This document shows positions 52,070-61,209 of a DNA stretch of 64,000 nt, in pieces. The position numbers and the translations under genes are program-made. Source of the stretch: Dyadobacter beijingensis DSM 21582 (GTDB lineage: Bacteria; Bacteroidota; Bacteroidia; Cytophagales; Spirosomataceae); NCBI RefSeq assembly GCF_000382205.1, contig NZ_KB907787.1, positions 124,001 to 188,000 of the forward strand, in the 5' to 3' direction. The notes beneath the pieces are model-generated. The model did no database searches. It saw only the letters and a program-made list of their open reading frames with translations, and was not told where the DNA came from. Numbering within the stretch: position 1 is the first letter of the stretch; every line of letters starts with the position of its first letter.

Positions 52070-54592
52070 CTAAACGGTCATCGTCGCGAACCCGCTTTCT
52101 TCTCTTTCCCGCTTTTCATCGGGGAATACGAAATTCATCGGGTTGTTGACCTTCTCGGGAAGCAGGGCGATGTTCAGCACCTCATCGATCTGGTCCACAT
52201 AATGGAACGAGAGGTCCTTGATGTAATTCGCCGGTACCTCTTCCACGTCCTTGCGATTTTTGACACAAAGAATGATCTCCTTCACGCCCGCACGGCGCGC
52301 GGCGAGGATTTTTTCCTTCACGCCACCCACCGGAAGCACTTTTCCGCGCAGGGTAATTTCGCCGGTCATCGCGATGAACGGTTTCACACGTCGCTGCGTG
52401 AATATCGAAGCCATGGAAGTGACCATCGTCACGCCCGCGCTAGGCCCGTCCTTGGGCACCGCGCCCGCAGGTACGTGTACGTGCAGGTCGTAATGGTTGA
52501 ATATCCGGTAATCGATTCCCAGGCGTTCCGCGTTGGCTTTGAGGTATGACAATGCGGCTACGGCCGATTCCTTCATTACATCGCCCAGCTGGCCCGACAA
52601 GGTCAATCCGCCTTTGCCGCGGCTGAGGCTCGTTTCGATGAACAGGATTTCACCGCCTACCGAAGTCCAGGCAAGGCCCGTTACCACGCCGGCGAAATCA
52701 TTGCCCTGATACAAATCTTTATCAAAGATCTCGGCACCAAGGTATTTCTCCACCTGGTCCGATTTAACGGTTTTTGGGTAATCCTGCTCCATCGCTACCG
52801 ATTTTGCGATTTTCCGTATCACCGTGCCTACTTTTTGTTCGAGGTTACGTACGCCCGATTCGCGGGTATAGCCTTCGATCAGTTTCAGCAATGCCGAATC
52901 GTCCACTTTTACGTCCGTCGCTTTCAGGCCGTGGTCTTTGCGCTGCTTCGGTACCAGGTAGCGTTTTGCGATCTGCAACTTCTCTTCGATCGTGTAGCCG
53001 GTCATTTCGATGATCTCCATCCGGTCGCGCAGGGCGGGGTGAATGGTATCAAGCGAGTTGGCAGTGGCTACGAACAGTACTTTCGAAAGGTCATATTCTA
53101 CTTCGAGGTAGTTGTCGGTGAACGACGAGTTTTGTTCCGGGTCGAGCACTTCCAGCAATGCGGAAGAAGGATCGCCGCGGTAGTCGGAGCTCACCTTGTC
53201 GATTTCATCCAGAATGAACACCGGGTTGGCGGAACCCGCTTTTTTGATGTTCTGAATGATTTTTCCAGGCATAGCGCCGATATAAGTCTTGCGGTGCCCG
53301 CGGATTTCGGCTTCGTCGTGCACACCACCCAGCGCCATGCGGATATATTCCCGGTTCAGCGCCTTGGCGATCGACTTTCCAAGCGAGGTTTTACCCACTC
53401 CCGGAGGGCCGTACAGGCAAAGGATCGGTGCTTTCAGGTTACCTTTCAGTTTCAGCACCGCCAGGTATTCGATAATGCGTTCTTTCACCTTTTCGAGGCC
53501 GAAATGATCGGCGTCGAGGATTTTTTGCGCCCTTACAAGGTCGAAATTGTCCTTGGTATACTGTCCCCACGGCAAATCCACGAGTGTTTCCAGGTAATTC
53601 ATCGTTACCGGGTATTCGGGCGCCATCGGGTTAATGCGTTGCAGCTTGCTCAGTTCCTTGTCGAAATGCGCTTTTACCGAGCCTGCCCATTTTTTCTGGC
53701 TGGCTTTCAGACGGATTTCGTCCAGGTCGCGCTCGGGGCTGTCCATGCCCAGCTCGTCGTGCAATACTTTAATCTGCTGGCGCAGGAAGTAGTCGCGCTG
53801 CTGCTGGTCGATATCTGAGCTGGCCTTGGTCTGTATCTCGCGTTTCAGTTCCAGCATTTCAATTTCCCGCATCATGTATTGCAGCAAAAGCGTCGCCTGC
53901 TTATGGCCGTTGCGCTCTTCGAGCAATTTCTGCTTGTCGGCGACCTCTACATTGATATTCGACGACAGGAAATGAATGAGGAAAATCGGGCTTTCGATGT
54001 TATCGAGCGCAATGCGTGCTTCCTGAGGGATCTCGGGATTGAGGCGCATGATCTTATGCGCGCCGTCACGCAGGGATTGCAGCAGTGCCTTAGCCTCTTT
54101 CTTGGTAGGTCCTACAAACGAATCCTCGATTGCCCGTACTTCCGCCGTCAGGTAGGGCTCTTCGTTGACAATCGCTTTGATCTCGAAACGCTGCCTGCCC
54201 TGAACGATGATCGTCACATTGCCGTCGGGCAGGGTGATCATTTTCAGAATCTGTGCAACGGTACCGATATTGTAAAGGTCCTCGGCCGTGGGATCCTCCT
54301 TGTTGGGGATTGCCTGCGTAACGGCACCGAGAATACGCTGATTGATGTCGGAATTGCGGTATATTTTCTTAACAAGCCTGATCGCCTTCTGGCGCACAAC
54401 GGTAACAGGGATAACCATTCCGGGGAACAGCACCGTTTGCCTGATCGGGAGTATCGCTAACTCGTTGGGAAGTTCAAAAGGCTCGTCAGAGCCATCGGGG
54501 CCGCCAAGTGGAACGATTTCAAGGCTATCCATGTCCGAGTCGGACATCAGCAGCCGGCTATATAGATCAGAAGGTTCAAATTTCATAGGCAT
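52070..54592 (-). CDS. lon: ATP-dependent protease Lon
   Basis: 840 residues from the ATG at 54592. The N-terminal substrate domain (LAILPIRQTVLFPGMVIPVTV) is followed by a coiled-coil, the AAA+ module (Walker A GPPGVGKTS, Walker B VFILDEIDKV) and the proteolytic domain with the Ser-Lys dyad: Ser718 in DGPSAGV and Lys761 in GGVKEK. Cytoplasmic quality-control protease that removes misfolded and regulatory proteins. Single gene; its start is separated from the DUF6702 gene end by 130 bases. Confidence 0.97.
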   Translation of the reverse strand: MPMKFEPSDLYSRLLMSDSDMDSLEIVPLGGPDGSDEPFELPNELAILPIRQTVLFPGMVIPVTVVRQKAIRLVKKIYRNSDINQRILGAVTQAIPNKEDPTAEDLYNIGTVAQILKMITLPDGNVTIIVQGRQRFEIKAIVNEEPYLTAEVRAIEDSFVGPTKKEAKALLQSLRDGAHKIMRLNPEIPQEARIALDNIESPIFLIHFLSSNINVEVADKQKLLEERNGHKQATLLLQYMMREIEMLELKREIQTKASSDIDQQQRDYFLRQQIKVLHDELGMDSPERDLDEIRLKASQKKWAGSVKAHFDKELSKLQRINPMAPEYPVTMNYLETLVDLPWGQYTKDNFDLVRAQKILDADHFGLEKVKERIIEYLAVLKLKGNLKAPILCLYGPPGVGKTSLGKSIAKALNREYIRMALGGVHDEAEIRGHRKTYIGAMPGKIIQNIKKAGSANPVFILDEIDKVSSDYRGDPSSALLEVLDPEQNSSFTDNYLEVEYDLSKVLFVATANSLDTIHPALRDRMEIIEMTGYTIEEKLQIAKRYLVPKQRKDHGLKATDVKVDDSALLKLIEGYTRESGVRNLEQKVGTVIRKIAKSVAMEQDYPKTVKSDQVEKYLGAEIFDKDLYQGNDFAGVVTGLAWTSVGGEILFIETSLSRGKGGLTLSGQLGDVMKESAVAALSYLKANAERLGIDYRIFNHYDLHVHVPAGAVPKDGPSAGVTMVTSMASIFTQRRVKPFIAMTGEITLRGKVLPVGGVKEKILAARRAGVKEIILCVKNRKDVEEVPANYIKDLSFHYVDQIDEVLNIALLPEKVNNPMNFVFPDEKREREESGFATMTV

Positions 54593-54722
54593 TCTGTCAA
54601 ATTGACAGATAATCTTTTCCCAATATATAAATAATGACTTTCATATGAAAGGCATTATAAAAACAAAATAGCCGTGCCACTACGCATTATGTCATGCAAT
54701 TTTATGAGTGGTCACCAAGTAA

Positions 54723-55271
54723 TTACAAGAGGTGAGTGGTCTGGCCTTTTTTAAATAAAAACGTCTTTTTTTCGGACTGGAATTTGACATTGGTCATATT
54801 CACCTGATCGTCAAAAGCTTCCATCAGTGTAACATTAAGGAGCTTGCAGCCGTTCAAAGTGCCCTGAAAAGGTATTTCGAGGTAAACCCACGTCGCGTCC
54901 GCTTCCTGTTCTTTTCCTACGTATTTGATAGCCGCATTATTTTTCTGACTATCTGTCAATACAAAAGATTTACGAATGTATTCTTCAACGAAGCGGTCAT
55001 TTTGATCATTGTCCCTGATCACAAAACGTTGTTTGGAATGGCTTTGCGACAATGCTTTTTCAAGGTCGTCGGTGAAAATGCGGATGCTTACTTCGAATAC
55101 ACGTGAAGATGCATTGTATTGCATTTGTGTAACCGAAACGTGGTAGTCGTGCTTCGGCTTGAAAGAAAGGAGTAAGGGGAGGAAAAGGAGGAAGGGGAGG
55201 AGGGAGGAACGGGAGAAAACCCCTTCTTCCCCTTCCTCCTTCCTCCCTTTTTTCAGAAAAATGCTTTCCAT
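54723..55271 (-). CDS. DUF6702-like exported protein
   Basis: The start at 55271 (MESIFLKKGRKE), 19 bases inside the end of rseP, gives 182 residues; a start further upstream would lie deep in rseP. An unusual N-terminus contains a low-complexity stretch encoded by a purine/pyrimidine tract, then a hydrophobic helix (SLLPFLLFLPLLLS) and the DUF6702 pattern KHDYHVSVTQMQYNASSRVFEVSIRIFTDDLEKAL. The rest is beta-rich (KQRFVIRDND, TWVYLEIPFQGT). Family members are small secreted proteins of unknown function. Cotranscribed with rseP. Confidence 0.8.
   Translation of the reverse strand: MESIFLKKGRKEEGEEGVFSRSSLLPFLLFLPLLLSFKPKHDYHVSVTQMQYNASSRVFEVSIRIFTDDLEKALSQSHSKQRFVIRDNDQNDRFVEEYIRKSFVLTDSQKNNAAIKYVGKEQEADATWVYLEIPFQGTLNGCKLLNVTLMEAFDDQVNMTNVKFQSEKKTFLFKKGQTTHLL
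55177..55250. repeat. Purine-rich inverted repeat inside the DUF6702 signal-peptide region
   Basis: A G/A-rich arm (about 55177-55205, containing GGAGGAAGGGGAGGAGGG) is matched by a C/T-rich arm (55220-55250) whose reverse complement contains GGAGGAAGGAGGAAGGGG. It can fold into a ~28-bp stem around a loop of about 14 bases. The same 18-base word occurs at 61461-61478, and a close variant occurs in valS near 11000. Confidence 0.75.
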
Positions 55272-56587
55272 ACGTCGTTGAAAATGGCGAATGCCATCAG
55301 GCCCAGCAGGAGCACCATGCCCACTTTCTGTGCGTTTTCGAGGAATTTGTCGGAAGGCTTGCGGCCTGAAATGATCTCGTAAGAAAGGATCACGGCGTGG
55401 CCCCCGTCCAGTGCCGGAATGGGCAGTGCATTCATGAACGCGAGTACCATCGAGAGAAGGCCGGTCAGCTTCCAGAAACGGCCCCAATCCCAAACGCCGC
55501 CGAACATACGCGCAATGCCGATCGGGCCGCTTAATGCTTTGGAAGCGGAGACTTCCCCGCGGAATATTTTACCGAAACCTTTGATATTGTTGTACACCAC
55601 CTTGAACGCATTTTCCGTGCCAATCGCCATCGCTTCACCCAACGTATATTGAATGGTGGTGAAATTGAGCAGGATTTCAGGATAGAAACCGAGGGTACCG
55701 TCCTCGCTCACTTTCATATCCAGCGTCTTCCGCACGCCGTCACGTTCCACGACCACCGACGCCTGTTTGTTGGCGAGGGTGCTGAGCTGTTCCTGGATTT
55801 CGTGGAAGAACTGAATGGGCTTGCCATTAAGCGCCACGATCTTGTCACCCGCCTGCAATCCCGACTTCGCCGCCGGCATGCCGGGGATCACCTCAGCGAC
55901 CTTGAATGGCTGCAACGGGTAAATGAAATTGCGTTTCTCGTCGGGATCTGAGAGTTTTTCGATAAAGTTGTTCGGAATATCGATCTGGACTTCCTGGCCG
56001 TTCCGGAGAACGGTGTAGGAGCTGTTGCTGCCCAGGAACAGGTCGGTGCTGATAAGGTCGTCGGAATCCTTGAATGGCTTGCCGTTGATGCGGATCACCT
56101 TATCGCCGGTTTTCAAGCCGATTTCCTGCGCAAGCTCGCCTGCTACGATACCATATCTATTGACTTCGTCGATCGAAAGGAACTGGTTGCCTTCGTGGTA
56201 GGCGATGGCGATGAAAATGATAATACCCACGATCACGTTCACGATAATACCGCCGAGCATCACAATCAGCCGCTGCCAGGCAGGTTTCGAGCGGAATTCC
56301 CACGGCTGCGGCTCCTGACTCATTGTTTCGGTATCCATCGACTCGTCGATCATCCCGGAAATTTTGACAAATCCGCCGAGCGGGATCGCACCTATTCCGT
56401 ATTCTGTTTCACCTTTCTGAAAACTGAAAATTTTAGGAGGAAAGCCTATAAAGTATTTCTCTACCCTCATTCCGAACAATTTTGCGGCAGCCATATGCCC
56501 CCACTCATGTAACCCCACCAGGATCGACAGGCCTAAAATAAGCTGCCCTGCCATGATCAGTATTTCCAATGCTTTCTGTAATTCCAT
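55253..56587 (-). CDS. rseP: RIP metalloprotease RseP (site-2 protease)
   Basis: 444 residues with the zinc site HEWGH at 27-31 in the first helix and the later LDGGH motif (ALPIPALDGGHAVIL), two PDZ domains (EIGLKTGDKVIRINGKPFKD and KSGLQAGDKIVALNGKPI), and four membrane helices ending VGMVLLLGLMAFAIF. It cuts membrane-anchored anti-sigma factors and signal-peptide remnants. A possible client is the single-pass trans-envelope protein encoded at 61190, by function only. Cotranscribed with the DUF6702 gene that overlaps its end. Confidence 0.95.
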   Translation of the reverse strand: MELQKALEILIMAGQLILGLSILVGLHEWGHMAAAKLFGMRVEKYFIGFPPKIFSFQKGETEYGIGAIPLGGFVKISGMIDESMDTETMSQEPQPWEFRSKPAWQRLIVMLGGIIVNVIVGIIIFIAIAYHEGNQFLSIDEVNRYGIVAGELAQEIGLKTGDKVIRINGKPFKDSDDLISTDLFLGSNSSYTVLRNGQEVQIDIPNNFIEKLSDPDEKRNFIYPLQPFKVAEVIPGMPAAKSGLQAGDKIVALNGKPIQFFHEIQEQLSTLANKQASVVVERDGVRKTLDMKVSEDGTLGFYPEILLNFTTIQYTLGEAMAIGTENAFKVVYNNIKGFGKIFRGEVSASKALSGPIGIARMFGGVWDWGRFWKLTGLLSMVLAFMNALPIPALDGGHAVILSYEIISGRKPSDKFLENAQKVGMVLLLGLMAFAIFNDVWKAFF

Positions 56588-56718
56588 TCAGGTTTTGTAA
56601 TCGTTACGGGTTAATTTTTTAAAATCAAAAGTTCGGCCTCCGATGCCGGATCAGTTCTCTAAACGTAAATGTAAACAGTAAAGTTACGTAAATCCCAGCA
56701 TTACCGTGCAAATGCCCC

Positions 56719-58551
56719 TTATGGATGTACGACCGGGGATTTGTCCGGCCCGATCGCGATGCCCATCATTCGCATCAGTTCCGATGCATTGAAACTCCGG
56801 CATATTCCTTCGTGCAGCCGGTAGTCGAAATGCAGCTTTCCGTCCTCCACATCCGACCGGAAATGGAAGTTGTGGATGTAGCTTTCAGTCGCGCCCCATT
56901 CGCCGAGTTCGAGGTCGTGGGTGGACACCATACCGGATGCTTTTTTGGTATGCAGCTGGCGGATCAGCGCTTCGGCGCCTTTGTGGCGGTCGGCCGAGTT
57001 CGTGCCTTTCAATATCTCGTCGAGCAGGTAAAATACCGGCGCATGGGCCTGTTCATCCGCCAGTTCGAGTAGTTTCCGAAGGCGTTTGAGCTCGGCGTAG
57101 AACGACGAAGTACTTTCTTCGAGCGAATCCTGCGTACGCATGCTGCTGAACACCCGCACGGGCGAGCATGCGAAAGCACCCGCGCTCACGACCGCGCCCG
57201 TTTGCGCGAGTACGAGATTCAGGCCGATGGTGCGCAGGAATGTACTTTTTCCCGACATGTTCGATCCGGTAACCAGTATTGTTTTGCCTGTGCCTTCCAT
57301 CGCGAAATCGTTGCTGATGCGCTTCTCTACCGGTATCAGCGGGTGGCCGAGGGCCGTAGCCGTTATGGTTACTTCGGCGGCATCGCTGAACTGAGGCGCT
57401 ACATAATGCGGGTTGGCCAATGCGTGGCCGGCCAGACTGTTCATCGCTTCGGTATCGGCAAGGACGTCGAGCCAGTCGGTGAGGTGTTCGCGATGCGTCG
57501 CTTTCCAGTTTTCCAGGCTGTTCAGAATGTGCATGTCCCAAAGCGTAGGAATGCCCACGAAGAGGGCGAAATATGCATTGGTACGGTAATCCAGTTTCTC
57601 GAACAAGTTACCCAGCTGCGCCAGCGCGGTGGCAGACCCATCGATCCGCTCCTTGCGCGCCGCCCACCAACGCGATTGGTAAGGTGCCGTTTCCGCCAGT
57701 TTCAGCAGTTCGGCATAGGCGGTGAGCGTCTGACCCATCGCCGTCGTGCGGTTGGCGAGCACCTGTACGAATTCGTTGTAGCGACCTAATATGAACAAAT
57801 GCACCGCGAGGCTGCCGACGAGCACAATGCCCGGTACGACGCTCGCCGCATACAAAATGGCAATTAACAATGTGATCAAAGGATACCAGCGCAATGGTAA
57901 TGCAGAGCGCATCGGCGCGGGAAATGCTTCGGCAGACCACGCCTGGATCTCTCCCACGTGTTTGGCCGCGTGTTCGTGGAGCAATGCCGTCGCCTCCCAT
58001 TGCTGAATGCGTTCAGGATGGCGGCTGAAATCGGCAGAAGCAGCCTGCCGGAGGTTTACTTCTTCGACATTTGCAGGGTTTTTGAGCCAGTTGCCCAGCC
58101 GGCGTGCGCCCTCGGCGGTGCGGGTGCGGTTCAGGAGCTTGAAAAGCGAATATTCTCCGAAGACGTCGAGATCGTCGGAATAGGCGTGGTCCCTTTCGCG
58201 GAATTCGGTGCCGGTTTCCGGGCGTTTGAATTGGAGGTTCAGCCGCGCGAGCTCGTCTTCGTTGATCCTGCCGAGGTTTTTCTCGTAATCCCTGCTGCGG
58301 CGTGCATCCTGCTGCCTGCGCATGAGGATCAGGAACACGGCGAGCAGCACGAGAATGCCGATGCCCCAGTAACCGACGCCCGTTTTGTTCCAAATCACCG
58401 CGAGTACCACCATTCCGGTGAACGTCGCGAGCCGCAGCAATGCAATGCTTTTGAACCGTTCATGCTCCCGTTGTTCCGCGGCAGCCGCTTTGTTTTTTTC
58501 CGTTTGAAAATATTCGCGCAAGGCGGTGATATTTGGCTCAGCGTTTTTCAT
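56719..58551 (-). CDS. Membrane-anchored MutS-family ATPase
   Basis: 610 residues. Two membrane helices near the N-terminus (LLRLATFTGMVVLAVIW, GYWGIGILVLLAVFLIL) and two more near residues 215-250 (YPLITLLIAILYAASVVPGIVLVGSLAVHLF region) interrupt a MutS core/lever-like helical domain. The C-terminal MutS ATPase has Walker A GSNMSGKST at about 430-438, the signature STSSFYAELKRLRKLLEL and Walker B YLLDEILKGTNSADRH, then STHDLELGEW. The mismatch-recognition domain is absent. Such MutS-related membrane proteins are widespread in the phylum but poorly understood; they are not standard mismatch repair. Its start overlaps the ABC transporter stop by four bases (ATGA). Confidence 0.88.
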   Translation of the reverse strand: MKNAEPNITALREYFQTEKNKAAAAEQREHERFKSIALLRLATFTGMVVLAVIWNKTGVGYWGIGILVLLAVFLILMRRQQDARRSRDYEKNLGRINEDELARLNLQFKRPETGTEFRERDHAYSDDLDVFGEYSLFKLLNRTRTAEGARRLGNWLKNPANVEEVNLRQAASADFSRHPERIQQWEATALLHEHAAKHVGEIQAWSAEAFPAPMRSALPLRWYPLITLLIAILYAASVVPGIVLVGSLAVHLFILGRYNEFVQVLANRTTAMGQTLTAYAELLKLAETAPYQSRWWAARKERIDGSATALAQLGNLFEKLDYRTNAYFALFVGIPTLWDMHILNSLENWKATHREHLTDWLDVLADTEAMNSLAGHALANPHYVAPQFSDAAEVTITATALGHPLIPVEKRISNDFAMEGTGKTILVTGSNMSGKSTFLRTIGLNLVLAQTGAVVSAGAFACSPVRVFSSMRTQDSLEESTSSFYAELKRLRKLLELADEQAHAPVFYLLDEILKGTNSADRHKGAEALIRQLHTKKASGMVSTHDLELGEWGATESYIHNFHFRSDVEDGKLHFDYRLHEGICRSFNASELMRMMGIAIGPDKSPVVHP

Positions 58552-60377
58552 GAAAGGTTTTCAGCGGTTTCAAATTGTAATTTGATGAGATTGGCATACA
58601 CGCCGTTGGGCACGGTGCTCAATGCCTGGTGCGTGCCCGACTCGGCAATGCGCCCGTCGCGCAGGACGTAAATCATATCCACCTTGCGGATCGTGGCGAG
58701 CCGGTGTGCGATGACGATCGTCGTGCGGTTCTGCATCAGCTCGTCCAGTGCAATCTGCACCAGTTTTTCGGATTCCGCGTCGAGCGAGCTGGTGGCCTCG
58801 TCGAGGATGAGGATTTTAGGGTCTTTCAAAATGGCCCGTGCGATGGCAATGCGCTGGCGCTGCCCGCCGGAAAGCTTAATGCCCCTTTCGCCGACGATGG
58901 TTTCAAAACTTTCCGGGAACGATTCGATGAATTCCAGCGCGTGTGCGCGACGAGCCGCATCGATAATGGCCTCCCGGGACGCCGAGGGCTTTCCGTAAGC
59001 GATATTTTCATAAATAGTCCCGCCGAAAAGCATCACTTCCTGTGGAACGATCGCAATGTTTTTCCGTAATGCCGAAATGCCGTAATCACGCACAGGCTTG
59101 CCGTCGACGAGGATTTCGCCCGATTGATGGTCGTAAAAACGCATGAGCAGCTGCACAATGGTCGATTTCCCGGCGCCGCTGTATCCTACCAATGCTATTT
59201 TCTCGCCCGCCTGCACATCCAGTGATACGCCTTTCAGCACCGGCAAGTCTGCCCGCGATGGATAAGCGAAATGCACATCCTGGTAAGTAACTCGGCCTTC
59301 GATATGACCGGCGGCGGCCGTTTGTGCGTCTTCCACGCTCACTTCGGCCGTTTCGCCGAGGATTTCGAAAATGCGTTCCGAAGCACCGACCGTCCTGTTT
59401 ATCTGCGCGTACAAATCGCCCATTCCGCTGATCGACGCGCCGATGAATGTGGTATAGAGAATGAAGGTAAACAAATCCGACAGCCCGAACTCGCCCGCCT
59501 GCACGAGCGCCGCGCCGTACCAGATCACGCCCACGATCCCGCCGAACATGGCGAAAATGATGAACGAGGCAAAGCCGCCCCGGAACCGGGCCGCATACAG
59601 GGTAAGATCCACCACGCGACCGAGAATGGTGCGGTACCGGTTGATTTCCAGCGGCTCGTTCGTAAATGCCTTCACCACATTGACCGATTGCAGTGTTTCT
59701 TCCACGACCACATTCGCAGCCGCGAGCTGGTCCTGCGCCTTACGCGAGAGCCTGCGCGTGTGCCGCCCGAAAAAAACCGACGCCACGCCCAGTACCGGCA
59801 CGGTGGCCAGCATGAAAAGCGTCAGTTTCCAGGAGGTATAAAACAGGATGGACATGCCGACGATCAGCGTCGCCGCCTGCCGGAATAGCTCGGCCAATGT
59901 GAATGATAACAAACCGGCCAGCTGCGATACATCCGAGGTAATGCGGCTTGTGAGCTCTCCCACGCGGCGTTCTTCGAGAAATGGCACGGGTAATGTGATG
60001 ATCTTGCTGAAAACATCCAGCCGGATATTGTTCACGGCCTTCTCACTGACTTTTGAAAACAAATAAATGCGGAAAAACGAGAAGATGGCCTGCCCCAGCA
60101 GCACTACGAACAGTAGCAATGTAATTTGATTGATCGTGAAAGACGACTTTCCCTCGATGACCTCGATAATGCTTCCGACGAGCTTCGGGAATGCCAGCGA
60201 GGTCCCCGTCGATAATGCGAGGAACAGCATCCCGGCCGCAAATGTGAGCCGGTATGGCCGCAGGTAGCGCAGCAGCGCGAGCGTAATTTTAAGCCCTTCC
60301 CATTTGATTTTTTTTACCGCAAAAGGAGAAGGTATGTCTTTATCTGTCAGCTCCTTGCTGTTTTCATCTTTGGCCAT
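58548..60377 (-). CDS. ABC exporter, fused permease-ATPase (MsbA-like)
   Basis: 609 residues: an N-terminal six-helix ABC exporter domain (about 35-330) and a C-terminal ATPase with Walker A GYSGAGKSTIV near 395, signature LSGGQRQRIAIARAI, Walker B ILILDEATSSLD and switch His in VIAHRL. Half-transporter that works as a homodimer to export lipid or drug-like substrates. Translationally coupled to the MutS-like gene downstream through an ATGA overlap, which suggests joint function. Confidence 0.94.
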   Translation of the reverse strand: MAKDENSKELTDKDIPSPFAVKKIKWEGLKITLALLRYLRPYRLTFAAGMLFLALSTGTSLAFPKLVGSIIEVIEGKSSFTINQITLLLFVVLLGQAIFSFFRIYLFSKVSEKAVNNIRLDVFSKIITLPVPFLEERRVGELTSRITSDVSQLAGLLSFTLAELFRQAATLIVGMSILFYTSWKLTLFMLATVPVLGVASVFFGRHTRRLSRKAQDQLAAANVVVEETLQSVNVVKAFTNEPLEINRYRTILGRVVDLTLYAARFRGGFASFIIFAMFGGIVGVIWYGAALVQAGEFGLSDLFTFILYTTFIGASISGMGDLYAQINRTVGASERIFEILGETAEVSVEDAQTAAAGHIEGRVTYQDVHFAYPSRADLPVLKGVSLDVQAGEKIALVGYSGAGKSTIVQLLMRFYDHQSGEILVDGKPVRDYGISALRKNIAIVPQEVMLFGGTIYENIAYGKPSASREAIIDAARRAHALEFIESFPESFETIVGERGIKLSGGQRQRIAIARAILKDPKILILDEATSSLDAESEKLVQIALDELMQNRTTIVIAHRLATIRKVDMIYVLRDGRIAESGTHQALSTVPNGVYANLIKLQFETAENLS

Positions 60378-60507
60378 TAGATTTGATTAGGTACACCGGG
60401 CTATTGCTGACCCGGCGTGATAGAAAATTGACAGTCAGGCCACAAAATTAAGCAATAATTCAAAAGGCATTTTGAAACTGTCAGACGGTCAATTTAACGA
60501 GTAGCGG

Positions 60508-60558
60508 CGGCAAAAAGGGCATATTTTTTCGACGAACGGGCATTTCGTCCTTTTGCCG
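60508..60558. other. Nested hairpin in the ABC exporter / sigma factor intergenic region
   Basis: CGGCAAAAAGG and CCTTTTGCCG form an outer stem and GACGAA/TTCGTC an inner stem. It lies 80-130 bases before the sigma factor ATG in a 262-base divergent gap. It may be a leader RNA structure or terminator-like element; nothing else is recognised in this gap. Confidence 0.5.
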
Positions 60559-60639
60559 GTGATTAAATGCAAAAAAATTGGCAAACCCCAGGCAACCCTG
60601 TTTCCGGTTTCCACGTATAGGTTGAAAAAAGCGAATAGC

Positions 60640-61209
60640 ATGCCCGAGTATAACTCCGCCGTTCTTCAAGAACTACTCGACGGCTGTTTAAAAAGAAACC
60701 GCCGCAGTCAGGAGCTGTTGTACAAGCAGTTTTACGGCTATGCTATGAGCATATGTTTACGCTATACACGCAGCCGGGAAGAGGCGAAAGAAATACTCAA
60801 CGACGGATTCTTAAAGGTTTTCACGAAGCTGGAAAGTTTCGATGCGAGCCGGCCATTTAAAACCTGGTTGAGCAGAATCATGATTAATACAGCCCTCGAT
60901 CATTACAGGCAGGAAGTTCGCAGAGATGTTTTTGACGACGTGGAGGTGGCGGAACAGGTGTCCGTCGACGAAACGGTTATCAGCAAGCTTTCCCACGACG
61001 AGCTGGTCGGACTGATCCAGCGCCTGACGCCCGCGTACCGGCTGGTTTTCAGCTTGTCGGTCATAGACGGCTATACACACGAAGAAATTGCAGATCAGCT
61101 GAATATTTCGGTTGGGGCGTCAAAGTCGAATTTGTCGCGTGCAAGGGAAAAGTTGAGAGAGATGTTATCCAAGATTAATATTGACGATTATGATAGAGTT
61201 ACCAGATGA
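60640..61209 (+). CDS. ECF RNA polymerase sigma factor
   Basis: The ATG at 60640 (MPEYNSAVLQELLD) gives 189 residues; the upstream extension is unlikely. Region 2 (LYKQFYGYAMSICLRYTRSREEAKEILNDGFLKVF, then FKTWLSRIMINTALDHYRQ) and region 4 (LTPAYRLVFSLSVIDGYTHEEIADQLNISVGASKSNLSRAREKL) are complete. The next gene starts 20 bases before this stop, so they are translationally coupled. The partner is predicted to be a membrane protein that may hold the sigma factor. Confidence 0.93.
   Translation: MPEYNSAVLQELLDGCLKRNRRSQELLYKQFYGYAMSICLRYTRSREEAKEILNDGFLKVFTKLESFDASRPFKTWLSRIMINTALDHYRQEVRRDVFDDVEVAEQVSVDETVISKLSHDELVGLIQRLTPAYRLVFSLSVIDGYTHEEIADQLNISVGASKSNLSRAREKLREMLSKINIDDYDRVTR

Noticed and set aside
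52835..53818. A 327-codon plus-strand frame opposite lon
   Set aside because: Antisense of the AAA+ domain of Lon; no independent support.
55271..55493. An N-terminal extension of the DUF6702 protein into rseP
   Set aside because: The extension is the second frame of rseP; the ATG at 55271 gives a short export-signal N-terminus.
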